From contig JAWPHD010002627.1 in the NCBI GenBank assembly GCA_037043455.1, positions 184,302 to 248,301 of the forward strand: a stretch of DNA of 64,000 nucleotides. Direction: 5' to 3'. This document shows positions 36,001 through 47,052 of the stretch, piece by piece. Numbering within the stretch: the stretch's first letter is position 1; every line of letters begins with the position of its first letter. The position numbers and the translations under genes are program-made. Below the pieces are notes generated by a model, which saw nothing but the letters and a program-made list of their open reading frames with translations, searched no databases and had not been told where the DNA came from. This DNA comes from Cyrtodaria siliqua (lineage: Eukaryota; Mollusca; Bivalvia; Adapedonta; Hiatellidae).

Positions 36001-39000
36001 TAATGAGAGGTATGATTGGGGACAGTTTAATGAGAGGTATGTTTAGGGACAGTTTAATGAGAGGTAAGACTGGGGACAGTTTTATCAGGGGTGTGACTGG
36101 GTCAGTTTAATGGGGGGTGGGGGGGGACTTTGTCAGTTTAATCAGGGGTATGACTGGTGACTGGTGACATGTTAATCAGGGTATGACTGGGGGACCGTTT
36201 AATCAGGGGTTTGACTGGGGACAGTTTAATCAGGGGTTATGACTGGGGATGGTTTAATTAGGAGTATGACTGGGGACAGTTTAATCAGAGGTTTGACTGG
36301 GGACAGTTTAATCAGAGGTATTACTGGGGACAGTTTAATGAGAGGTATGATTGGGGGCAGTTTAATCAGAGGAATGATTTGGCACAGTTTAATGAGAGGT
36401 ATGATTGGGGACAGTTTAATCAGGGGTATGACTGGTGTGAGTTTAATCAGGGGTGTGACTGGGTCAGTTTAATCAGGGGTATGACCAAGGACAGTTTAAT
36501 CATGGGTATGACTGGGGACAGTTTAATCACAGGTGTGACTGGGGACAGTTTAATCAGGGTTGTGACTAGGGACAGTTTAATCAGGGGTATGACCGGGGAC
36601 AGTTTAATCAGGGGTATGACTGGGGACAGTTTAAACGGGTGTATGACCGTGGACAGTTTAATCAATGGTATGACCGGGGACAGTTTAATCAGAGGTATGA
36701 CTGGGGACAGTTTAATCAGAGGTGTGACTGGGGACAGTTTAATCAGGGGTATGACTGGGACAGTTTAATCAGGGGTATGACTGGGGACAGTTTAATCAGG
36801 GGTATGACTGGGGACAGTTTAATCAGAGGTTTGACTGGGACAGTTTAATCAGAGGTATTATTGGTGACAGTTTAATCAGGGTATGACTGGACATGTTAAT
36901 CAGGGTATGACTGGGGACTTTTCAATCACTGGCATGACAGGGAGCAGTTTAATCAGGGGTTGTGACTGGGGATGGTTTAATAAGGAGTATGACTGGGGAC
37001 AGTTTAATAAGGGGTGGTCTGGGGACAGTTTAATCAGGGGTGTGACTGGGGGCAGTTTAATTATAGTATGACTGGGGACAGTTTAATTAGGGGTGGTGCT
37101 GGGGACAACGTAATCAGGGGCGTGCTGGGGACAGTTTAATCAGGGATATGACTGGGGACAGTTTAATCAGGGATATGACTGGGACCAGTTTAATCAGGGG
37201 TATGACTGGGGACAGTTTAATTAGGGGTGGTGCTGGGGACACATTAATCAGGGGTGTGACTGGGGGCAGTTTAATTATGTGTATGACTGTGGACAGTTTA
37301 ATCAAGGGTATGACTGGGGACAGTTTAATCAGGGGTGTGACTGGGGCAGTTTAATCATGGGTGTGACTGTGTGCAGTTTAATTAGGGGTATGACTGGGGA
37401 CAGTTTAATCAGGGGTAGGACGGGACAGTTTAATCGTGTGTGACTGGGGACAGTTCATTTAAGGGTATGACTGGGGACAGTTTAATCAGGGGTATGACTG
37501 GGGACAGTTTAATCATGGGTGTGACTTGGGACAGTTTAAACAGGGGTGGTGCTGGGGACAGTTTAATCAGGGGTGTGGCTGGTGACAGTTTAATCAGGGG
37601 TGTGGCTGGTGACAGTTTAATCAGGGGTGTGACTGGGTCAGTTTAATCAGAGGTTTGACTGGGGACAGTTTAATGAGAAGTATGATTTGGCACAGTTTAA
37701 TGAGAGGTATGATTGGGGACAGTTTAATCAGGGGTATGACTGGTGTGAGTTTAATCAGGGGTGTGACTGGGTCAGTTTAATGAGGGGTGTGACTGGGTCA
37801 GTTTAATCAGGGGTATGACCAAGGACAGTTTAATCAGGGGTATATCTGGGGACAGTTTAATCACAGGTGTGACTGGTGACAGTTTAATCAGGGGTGTGAC
37901 TAGGGACAGTTTAATCAGGGGTATGACTGGGGACAGTTTAATCACAGGTGTGACTGGGGACAGTTTAATCAGGGGTGTGACTAGGAACAGTTTAATCAGG
38001 GGTATGACCGGGGACAGTTTAATGAGAGGTATGATTTGGCACAGTTTAATGAGAGGTATGATTGGGGACAGTTTAATCAGGGGTATGACTGGTGTGAGTT
38101 TAATCAGGGGTGTGACTGGGTCAGTTTAATGAGGGGTGTGACTGGGTCAGTTTAATCAGGGGTATGACCAAGGACAGTTTAATCAGGGGTATGACTGGGG
38201 ACAGTTTAATCACAGGTGTGACTTGGGACAGTTTAATCAGGGGTGTGACTAGGGACAGTTTAATCAGGGGTATGACCGGGGACAGTTTAATCAGGGGTAT
38301 GACTGGGGACAGTTTAAATCGGGTGTATGACCGTGGACAGTTTAATCAATGGTATGACCGGGGACAGTTTAATCAGAGGTATGACTCGGGACAGTTTAAT
38401 CAGAGGTGTGACTGGGGACAGTTTAATCAGGGGTATGACTGGGACAGTTTAATCAGGGGTATGACTGGGGACAGTTTAATCAGAGGTTTGACTGGGGACA
38501 GTTTAATCAGAGGTATTACTGGTGACAGTTTAATCAGGGTATGACTGGGGACATGTTAATCAGGGTATGACTGGGGACTTTTCAATCACTGGCATGACAG
38601 GGAACAGTTTAATCAGGGGTTGTGACTGGGGATGGTTTAATTAGGAGTATGACTGGGGACAGTTTAATAAGGGGTGGTCTGGGAACAGTTTAATCAGGGG
38701 TGTGACTGGGGGCAGTTTAATTATAGTATGACTGGGGACAGTTTAATTAGGGGTGGTGCTGGGGACAACGTAATCAGGGGCGTGCTGGGGACAGTTTAAT
38801 CAGGGATATGCCTGGGGACAGTTTAATCAGGGATATGACTGGGACCAGTTTAATCAGGGGTATGACTGGGGACAGTTTAATAATGGGTGGTGCTGGGGAC
38901 ACATTAATCAGGGGTGTGACTGGGGGCAGTTTAATTAGGGGTATGACTGTGGACAGTTTAATCAGGGGTATGACTGGGAACAGTTTAATCAGGGGTGTGA

Positions 39001-42000
39001 CTGGGGCAGTTTAATCATGGGTGTGACTGTGTGCAGTTTAATTAGGGGTATGACTGGGGACAGTTTAATCAGGAGTATGACTGGGGACAGTTTAATCAGG
39101 GGTAGGACGGGACAGTTTAATCGTGTGTGACTGGGGACAGTTCATTTAAGGGTATGACTTGGGACAGTTTAATCAGGGGTATGACTGGGGACAGTTTAAT
39201 CATGGGTGTGACTGGGGACAGTTTAATCAGGGGTGGTGCTGGGGACAGTTTAATCAGGGGTATTACTGGGGACAGTTTAATCAGGGGTAGGATCTGACTG
39301 TTTAATCACAGGTGTGACTGGGGACAGTTTAATTAGGGGTATGACTGGGGACAGTTTAATCAGGGGTATGACTGGGGACAGTTTAAGCAGGGGTGTGACT
39401 GGGGACAGTTTAATCAGTGGTGGTGCTGGAGATAGTTTAATCAGGGGTGTGACTGGGTCAGTTTAGTCAGGGGTGATGCTGGTGACAGTTTAATCAGGGG
39501 TGTGACTGGGGACAGTTTAATCAGGGGTGTGTCTGGAGACAGTTTAATCATGGGTGTGACTGGGTGCAGTTTAATTAGGGGTATGACTGGGGACAGTTTA
39601 ATCAGGGGTATGACTGGTGACAGTTTAATTAGGGGTGTGACTGGGGACAGTTTAATCAGGGGTGTTGCTGGGGACAGTTTAATCAGGGATATGACCAGGG
39701 ACAGTTTAATCAGGGGTATGACTGGGAAGAGTTTAATCAGGGTATGACAGGGGACAGTTTAATCAGGGGTGGTACTGGGGACAGTTTAATCAGGGGTGTG
39801 ACAGGGACAGTTTGGTTAGGGGTATGACTGGGGACAGTTTAATCAGGGGTGGTGCTGGGGACAGTTTAATCAGGGGTGTGACTGGGTCAGTTTAATCAGG
39901 GGTGGTGCTGGGGACAGTTTAATCAGGGGTGGTGCTGGGGACAGTTTAATCAGTAGTATGACCAGGGACAGTTTAATCAGGGGTATGACTGTGACAGTTT
40001 AATCAGAGGTTTGACTGGGGACAGTTTAATGAGAGGTATGATTGGGGACAGTTTAATGAGAGGTATGATTGGGGACAGTTTAATGAGAGGTATCATTTGG
40101 GACAGTTTAATGAGAGGTATGATTGGGGACAGTTTAATCAGGGGTATGACTGGTGACAGTTTAATCAGGGGTGTGACTGGGTCAGTTTAATCAGGGGTGT
40201 GACTGACCTTTTAATCAGGGGTGTGACTGGGTCAGTTTAATCAGGGGTGTGACCAGGAACAGTTTAATCAGGGGTATGACTGGGGACAGTTTAATCACAG
40301 GTGTGACTGGGGACAGTTTAATCAGGGGTTGTGACTGGGTACAAGTTTAATCAGGGGTATGACAGGGGACAGTTTAATCAGGGGTATGACTGGGGACAGT
40401 TTAATCAGAGGTTTGACTGGGGACAGTTTAATGAGAGGTATGATTGGGGACAGTTTAATGAGAGGTATGTTTGGGGACATTTCAATGAGAGGTATGACTG
40501 GGGAGAGTTTTATCAGGGGTGTGACTGGGTCAGTTTAGTCAGGGTAGATGCTGGGGACAGTTTAATCAGGGGTGTGACTCTGACAGTTTAATCAGAAGTA
40601 TGGCCGGGGACAGTTTAATCATAGGGGTGTGACTGGGGACAGTTTAATCACAGGTGTGACTGGGGACAGTTTAATCAGGGGTGTGTCTGGGTACAGTTTA
40701 ATCAGGGGTATGACCGGGGACAGTTTAATCAGGGGTATGACTGGGGACAGTTTAATCAGAGGTTTGACTGGGGACAGTTTAATCAGAGGTATGATTGGGG
40801 ACAGTTTAATGAGAGGTATGTTTGGGGACAGTTTAATGAGAGGTATGACTGGGGACAGTTTTATCAGGGGTGTGACTGGGTCAGTTTAATCACGGGGGGG
40901 GGGGGGGGGGGGGGGGGGTGGATACTGGGTCAGTTTAATCTGGAGTATGACAGGGGACAGTTTAATCTGGGGTATGACTGGGGACAGTTGAATCAGAGGT
41001 GTGACTGGGGACAGTTTAATCAGGGGTATGACTGGGGACAGTTTAATCAGGGGTATGACCGGGGACAGTTTAATCAGGGGTATGACCGGGGACAGTTTAA
41101 TCTGGAGTATGACAGGGGACAGTTTAATCTGGGGTATGACTGGGGACAGTTTAATAAGAGGTGTGACTGGGGACAGTTTAATCAGGGGTATGACTGGGGA
41201 CAGTTTAATCAGGGGTATGACCGGGGACAGTTTAATCAGGGGTATGACCGGGGACAGTTTAATCTGGAGTATGACAGGGGACAGTTTAATCTGGGGTATG
41301 ACTGGGGACAGTTTAATAAGAGGTGTGACTGGGGACAGTTTAATCAGGGGTATGACTGGGGACAGTTTAATCAGGGGTATGACCGGGGACAGTTTAATCA
41401 GGGGTATGACCGGGGACAGTTTAATCAGGGGTGTGACTGGGGACAGTTTAATCAGGGGTATGACTGGGGACAGTTTAATCAGGGATATGCCCGGGGACAG
41501 TTTAATCAGGGGTATGACTGGGAACAGTTTAATCAGGGGTATGACTAAACAGTTTAATCAGGGGTGTTACTGGGGACAGTTTAATCAGGGGTTGTGCTGG
41601 AAACAGTTTAATCAGGGGTGTGACTGGGACAGTTTAATTAGGGGTATGACTGATGACAGTTTAATCAGTGGTGGTGCTGGGGACAGTTTAATCAGGGGTG
41701 TGACTGGGTCAGTTTAATCAGGGATGGAGCTGGGGACAGTTTAATCAGGGGTGGTGATGGGGACAGTTTAATCAGTAGTATGACCAGGGACAGTTTAATC
41801 AGGGGTATGACTGGGACAGTTTAATCATAGGTTTGACTGGGGACAGTTTAATCAGAGGTATTACTGGTGACAGTTTAATCAGAGGTATTACTGGTGACAG
41901 TTTAATCAGAGGTTTGATTGGGAACAGTTTAATCCGAGGTTTGATTGGGAACAGTTAAATCAGAGGTATTACTGGGGACAGTTTAGTCTGGGGTATGACT

Positions 42001-42170
42001 GGGGACATGTTAATCAGGGTATGACTGTGGAAATGTTAAACAGGGTATGACTGGGGACATGTTAATCAGGGTATGACTGGGGACAGTTTAATCAGGGGTA
42101 CGACTAGGGACAGTTTAATCAGGGGTATGACTGGGGACAGTTTAATTAGGAGTATGACTGGGTACAGTTG
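15063..42170 (+). repeat. Giant 27-bp minisatellite, about 1,000 units
   Basis: The consensus unit is GTGACTGGGGACAGTTTAAT then CAGGGGT (27 bp), running about 27.1 kb inside the intron between exons h and i. Many units are indel variants. Higher-order structure is visible: a marker block occurs at about 20683, 24152, 27651, 30348 and 34700 (spacings 3469, 3499, 2697, 4352); other duplications have offsets of 1,316, 1,048, 722 and 9,010 bp, and a 162-bp six-unit block repeats at 41000-41440. The + strand unit has 11 G and 3 C, so the transcript is strongly G-rich. Two of three + frames lack stops (DSLIRGVTG and GQFNQGCDW), giving spurious ORFs. Confidence 0.97.
40894..40918 (+). repeat. Poly-G run of 25 bases
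   Basis: An uninterrupted run of 25 G interrupts the 27-bp array. Shorter G-runs in comparable contexts are at about 26053, 29277 and 36114, each followed by ACTTTGTCAG, so they are part of a shared higher-order block, while this one is the longest. Length is likely unstable and could be a consensus error. Confidence 0.85.
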
Positions 42171-42272
42171 CATTATATGTTAAGATGTGAACATGATGAT
42201 TACAGAATGTCTTGGAAGCTTCAACTAAAATGTTTGCCTTAAACAAATGTAAGACTTGTTTTTCTATTGTAG

Positions 42273-42345
42273 CAAAACGCAAGTGAAGAAGGAGGTGAAG
42301 CCATCTTACTGGGTTGCTGTGTGTAGAGAAAATGGCTCACTTGAG
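42273..42345 (+). CDS. CPSF1: CPSF1 exon i
   Basis: 73 nt, completing codon 351 and covering 352-375. The acceptor is TTTTTCTATTGTAG and the donor is GTTTGT. It encodes KTQVKKEVKPSYWVAVCREN then GSLE, matching PTHWCLLVRENGTMEI in vertebrates. It restores the reading frame exactly across the 29.9-kb satellite intron, which supports both exon boundaries. Confidence 0.95.
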
Positions 42346-42586
42346 GTTTGTATGATATAGACATTTAATTAAAGTTATTAAATATAATTTTATTTACATC
42401 ATCCGAGCTGCAAATGACAGGGTTAATGTAGATTTGATTTAAGAGGAAGCTAAAGAGACATGTTTGAGTAGAAATAATCAATCAAGATATTGTTGTAGTT
42501 ACATTCACAAGAAGTTTGTGGTAATTTTTGTTTGTGAGTGTCAAGATGCATCAGTGTTTTAAGTTATTTCTGAATGGCTGTTTCAG

Positions 42587-42699
42587 ATTGTAAGTTTGCC
42601 AGATTTCAAGATAAGTTATTATGTCAAGTCGTTTCCGATTGGTCAGAAAGTTCTGGTGGACAGTCTGCAGCAGACAGAGACTGGTTTCAGCAGATCAGG
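42587..42699 (+). CDS. CPSF1: CPSF1 exon j
   Basis: 113 nt, codons 376-412 plus two bases. The acceptor is GGCTGTTTCAG and the donor is GTAAGT. It encodes IVSLPDFKISYYVKSFPIGQ, KVLVDSLQQTETGFSRS. The family block is [25 protein letters not shown]. The residues after VDS form a variable loop. The preceding intron (241 bp) is the shortest in the window and has no repeats. Confidence 0.96.
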
Positions 42700-43324
42700 G
42701 TAAGTGGAGGCTTGCATTCTTCATGACAGGGTCCTCAATTTCTTTACAGACATGAAGGTTTTGAGATATCTAACATGTTAATATCATATATCTTGATAAG
42801 ACATGGCATGGTGTATTTTTGAAAGCTGGTTATGTCTTGATATATCTCAAAATATGTTTGATAACATTCTCTCCTGAGTATTTTTATAGTAAATGTTCAG
42901 AAAATGTGTAGTCAGATTGAATGGTTTTAAAATCAAATCAGTTTGCTTAATAAGATCTCTAGATGCATGAATGTCTAACTTCTATCTTCAGTTGCCATTA
43001 TGTTTTTGAGTCCAAATATAATTATTCAAATAATAATAGATAATTTTTGATTGCAATCAGTATTTACTCATCAGATTCAAAATAAATGAGTAACAAAGAA
43101 CTTGTTCAGAGTAAACAATTTCTTTAAATAGTTCATGCTTTCAAAATGGATTTGAATTTTAATTCATAAATTTTAAAAGAAACAACTATTCTGATTAAGT
43201 GTAAGTTAAGTGAAACAAAAGAAACACTGTATGACCTTAATATTAGACACATGCTTGGAACAATTTTCATCATGTAAATATGGAATAAACTGTTCCACAG
43301 GACAACATATGCAAATATACATCA

Positions 43325-43560
43325 CGTGGTCCCGCCTTAATTCCATTAAGCGATGGGAAAGCTTATATTAGTAGGATTATATAATGGATATTTCAACAAA
43401 ACAAAAAACATGTTTAAAAACTTTATTTTACTGAAAAAAGCTATAACCTGTTTATAACACCTATTAAAGGTGTTAATTTTACAATATGCAAAAATGTTAA
43501 GCCGAAATTAAGTTTTTAATCATACTCAGCCAACCCCATTTTCCCTTCTTGGTGAAGGGG
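43325..43560 (+). repeat. Dispersed repeat, copy 1 of 2
   Basis: It shares GCTTATATTAGNAGGATT, GTTTGAATTTTACAATAT-like and GCCGAAATTAAG/TTTTAAT with 49309-49525 in the same orientation. Identity is moderate, and no terminal repeats or tail were recognised. It is probably an old dispersed element in the j-k intron; the remaining intron sequence on both sides is AT-rich and unremarkable. Confidence 0.65.
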
Positions 43561-43794
43561 TTGGATGGGGTATGAAAGTTAATACTCGGACCACGTAATG
43601 CTCAGCTTTTCAAAAGTGATGAGTCTTTGTAGTAAGTAAGATGCTCACAATTTTAAAAATCTTGAGTTTTTTTTGTAAAAAAGTCAGTAAAATGCTCAAA
43701 AACTCAGCTCTGTATACTGATGTAGCTTCTTTGAAAATGAAAGATTGAAACATTTTCATCATAGCGATGCATTTAACTAACTGCTATATTTCAG

Positions 43795-43900
43795 TCCAAA
43801 TGTGGGCCAGGACAAGAACCCCCTTACTGACGATGTCTCTGTCGTGTATGAGGTTCTAGTTGTGGGTCTGGGATACCAGAATTCCAGACCTTACTTACTG
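43795..43900 (+). CDS. CPSF1: CPSF1 exon k
   Basis: 106 nt, completing codon 413 and covering 414-448. The acceptor is TATATTTCAG and the donor is GTAAGC in phase 0. It encodes PNVGQDKNPLTDDVSVVYEV then LVVGLGYQNSRPYLL. This matches the family's [21 protein letters not shown] block before the LIYEAF exon. Confidence 0.96.
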
Positions 43901-43949
43901 GTAAGCTTGATCGTATTGTGTATCGTCTGTTTACATTTCTTGTCTTTGC

Positions 43950-44190
43950 TTTATCGCGGCAGGTCTTAGGTTCAATCCCTGACCAAGTCATACCAAAGAC
44001 TTTATAAAAATGTAAGTCGTAGCTCCCTTGGTTGACGTTCAGTATATAAAGGGTAGTTCTAGGACTGGTCGACTCGGTGTGGGTATAATGTGACTGGGTG
44101 GGGTATCATGTCATTTGTTTGCATCATGGCATTCCAGTGTGACAGCACTATGAAGTCGCCTAGAGCTCACTGCTACAAGTAGACTCCCTC
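43950..44190 (+). mobile_element. tRNA-derived SINE, family A
   Basis: A B-box-like TAGGTTCAATCCC is followed by CTTTATAAAAATG, GTAGCTCCCTTGGTTGA, AATGTGACTGGGTGGGGTAT, CATGTCATTTGTTTGC and GACAGCACTATGAAG. The same body is at 50010-50250 and, without the head, at 2072-2272. Located in the intron between exons k and l. Confidence 0.75.
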
Positions 44191-44539
44191 TATCCTAAAA
44201 CCCCATGCATTTGTTTCATTTGCTTTGCAATTAGCAGCTATGTTGGAATATGATAAAAGGTAGGTTTGTACAGTCAAGTATGTCGCAGATATATTTTTGT
44301 CATACTGAAAAGAAAATTCTCGGGCTTTCATTGTTCAATACACTGTATACATTAGCCCATGTCTACGTCTCGCGACGTGAACATTTGACGTTTTCCCTAT
44401 GGACGCCTCTTATCAGTTCAAATCATCCTTCCAGCTTCGAAAATATTTATCTCGGACAAACACCATTGATTGTAACTGTTATAAATGCGTTGACCCATCA
44501 TATGCAAATATTTGCAACATGTACAATTCAAACCATTTG

Positions 44540-45326
44540 TCGCCGTCATTTATTTGAATATATTTTATTTTTGCTGTCCTTTATTGCAATATATTTCAAA
44601 GAATAGGGCCACTGCAGATCCCTTTGGAGGGGTAGGCAGAGGGGTATAGAATCCCCCCAAATTCATGTTCATTTTATCATTTTTTGTTCATGTTCATTAA
44701 AGGTCTTCATCATGATCCCCGCATTGTTTCAGGTGCTATTTCGCACGCATCAAAAGAGCAGTGGCAGAAAAACAATAAATGTGGCTCCAGCGTAAATGGA
44801 GTTCCTACGATAGAATTTGCAGCAACTCTGCAGTTCAGGGTGAGAAGGTTCTAGGCCCATTTTCCATATTTTATCTTGATGTACATGGAAGATGAGCCTG
44901 GCATGTTCATGCCTGTTGGGCGCCATATAACCTTTTCATGTGTTGGTGCGCCTTAAAACCCAATTTAATTCAATTCATTTTTGCTGTCCTTGATTTGATT
45001 ATATTTAATATTTGCTGTCCTTGATTTGATTATATTTCATTTTGCTGTCCTTGATTTGATTATATTTTATTTTTGCTTACCTTGATTTGAATATATTTTA
45101 TTTTTGCTGTCCTTGATTTGATTATATTTCATTTTTGCTGTCCTTGATTTGATTATATTTTATTTTTGCTGTCCTTGATTAGAATATATTTCATTTTTGC
45201 TGTCCTTGATTTGATTAAATTTCATTTTGCTGTCCTTGATTTGAATATATTTCATTTTTGCTGTCCTTGATTTGATTATATTTCATTTTTGCTGTCCTTG
45301 ATTATATTTAATTTTTGCTGTCCTTA
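44540..45326 (+). repeat. 31-33-bp tandem array before exon l, split by a SINE
   Basis: The unit TTTTTGCTGTCCTTGATTTG then ATTATATTTCA occurs about 11 times between 44980 and 45326, and one or two units stand at 44540-44600 on the far side of a SINE-like insertion (44605-44975). The last unit merges with the exon l acceptor: TGCTGTCCTTAAC..CATTTGGCAG lines up with unit bases TGCTGTCCTTGAT..CATTTTTGCTG. The units are pyrimidine-rich and each has a branch-point-like CCTTGAT. Origin from the splice-site region is likely but less clear than for exons f, h, m and p. Confidence 0.75.
44605..44975 (+). mobile_element. SINE-like insertion with AATTC tail
   Basis: It ends CATGTGTTGGTGCGCCTTAA, ACCC, then AATTTAATTCAATTCA, the short tandem tail style of mollusc SINEs. 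TGTTGGGCGCCATATAACC lies just upstream. No convincing tRNA-like head was found. It separates units of the same 31-33-bp array, so it is younger than at least part of that array. Confidence 0.6.
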
Positions 45327-45350
45327 ACTTTGTAACATTTCATTTGGCAG

Positions 45351-45581
45351 GCACGTGTGGATGACGGCTTGTTGATATACGAGGCGTTCCCGTACTACCA
45401 GGCGAAGACGGATAACCACCTGAAAATACGCTTCAAGAAAGTGCAGCATAATCTCATACTGAAGGAGAGAAAGATCAAAACTCGCAAACGTGGAGACGAT
45501 CTTGTCGACGAGCACGATGAATTGAAGGATGAACGAGCCCAACAGTTTCGATACTTTGCCGATATATCTGGCTATAGCGGG
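45351..45581 (+). CDS. CPSF1: CPSF1 exon l
   Basis: 231 nt, 77 codons (449-525), the longest exon seen, phase 0 at both ends. The acceptor is CATTTGGCAG and the donor is GTGGGT. It encodes ARVDDGLLIYEAFPYYQ, NHLKIRFKKVQHN, a Lys/Arg-rich segment (LKERKIKTRKRG) followed by an acidic stretch (DLVDEHDELKDE), then FRYFADISGYSG. Family matches are LLIYEAFP, LKVRFKKVPHN, the basic linker and RFRYFEDIYGYSG. The basic run may add to nuclear import. Confidence 0.97.
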
Positions 45582-45689
45582 GTGGGTTATAGGAAGTTTT
45601 GTTTGTTCTTAATGTTGGGTATTAAATGTGACAGACAGGAATTGTCATCCGTGAAAAATATGTTTTAAGCTCTACTGATCCGTAAACTT

Positions 45690-46610
45690 TTTTTTGTGGT
45701 GACTACTCCTCTGAAACTACTTTACTTGTTTTCATGAAACTTCATAGGAATGTTGCTCTTAATGTCTAGTTGATCCTAGCAAAAATTCAGGTCGGCCTGA
45801 AATTTAAGATGGCCGCCAAGGCTAAAAATAGATTTCAAAATGTGATTTTGTGGCGACAACTTCTCAAAACACCATAAGAGGTATTGATTTGGAACCTTTA
45901 CCAAAATGACTGGCACGTCACGTTGTTGGTCCTAACCAAAGTTCATTTCGATTGGATGTCAAACATGGCCGCCAGCAGCCATCTTTGTTTACATAGATTC
46001 CATCTTTGTTTAGATAGAGTTATATAGGAAAAACTTGTGGCGACTACTCCTCTGAAACTACATGATGGAATTTCATGAAACTTGTAAGGAATGTTGCTAT
46101 TGATGTCTATTTGATCCTAGCAAATATTCAGGTCGGTAGGAATTTAAGATGGCCGTCGCTGCTAAAAATATATTTAAAAAATGTGACTTTGTGGCGACTA
46201 CTTCTCAAAAATCGTAAGTGATATTGAATTGGAACCTTTACCAAAATGACTGGTGCGACATGTACTTGGTCCTAAATAAGATTCATTTTGATTCAATGTC
46301 AAACATGGCTGCCAGCAGTTCATTTTGATTACATGTCAAACATGGCTGCCAGTGGCCATCTTTGTTTACATAGAGTTATATAGGAAAAACTTGCGGCGAC
46401 TTCTTCTCTGAAACTACATGATGGAGTTTTATGAAACTTGACAGGAATGTTGCTCTTGATGTCTAGCTGATCGTAGCAAAAATTCAGATCAGTGGGAAAT
46501 TCAAGATGGCCGCCACTCTAAAAATATATTTAAAAAATGTGACTGTGGCGACTACTTCTCAAAAACTGTAAGTGATATTGAATTGGAACCTTTACCAAAA
46601 TGACTGGAAC
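45690..46610 (+). repeat. ~340-360-bp tandem repeat, about 2.6 units
   Basis: Units begin near 45696, 46037 and 46394 at a GGCGACTACTCCTCTGAAAC motif and share TCATGAAACTTG, GGAATGTTGCTCTTGATGTC, AAGATGGCCGCC and GGAACCTTTACCAAAATGAC. A smaller internal duplication of CAAACATGGCNGCCAG follows each. Located in the l-m intron; no coding potential was recognised. Confidence 0.85.
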
Positions 46611-47052
46611 GACATCTTGCAGGCTGATCAGGGTTTACACTGTCTGGGTGCTCATCAGTCATTTGACCGAAACACCCATTTGTACTATAGATGGACGTCC
46701 AAATTCAAAGAAAGGACAGTCCATTATACATTCATAGTGGGGTAAGGATTAAGTCTGCTTTGTAATTTTGGCTCTCATTAAACGACTAAAAACAAATTGT
46801 AGGATTTTAAGATTTTATTTTAATTCAGATTTTCTAAATATAACCACTGAGACAAGAGCAAGTCTTCTTGTCCTGGTGAGATAGTATATAATTCTCAGGA
46901 GAAATTGCATAACATGACCTGTGACCTGAAAGAAATTAGACTATAAAAATCATTATAATATGTTCTTATATATATATTAATTTATATACCTGTTGACGGG
47001 CATTTGTTGATTTACATATATAGTTTATATTACTACCATATCATCCCTTATA

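Noticed and set aside
15367..41717. Many open frames of 60-240 codons reading DSLIRGVTG, GQFNQGCDW or, on the minus strand, LIKLSPVTP repeats
   Set aside because: They follow automatically from a 27-bp (nine-codon) unit with stop-free frames. They are broken by indels every few hundred bases, occur on both strands, and lie inside an intron whose flanking exons join perfectly.
44250..44606. 118-codon open frame between exons k and l
   Set aside because: No recognisable domain, AT-rich, located in an intron, and its 3' end is the first unit of the 31-33-bp array.
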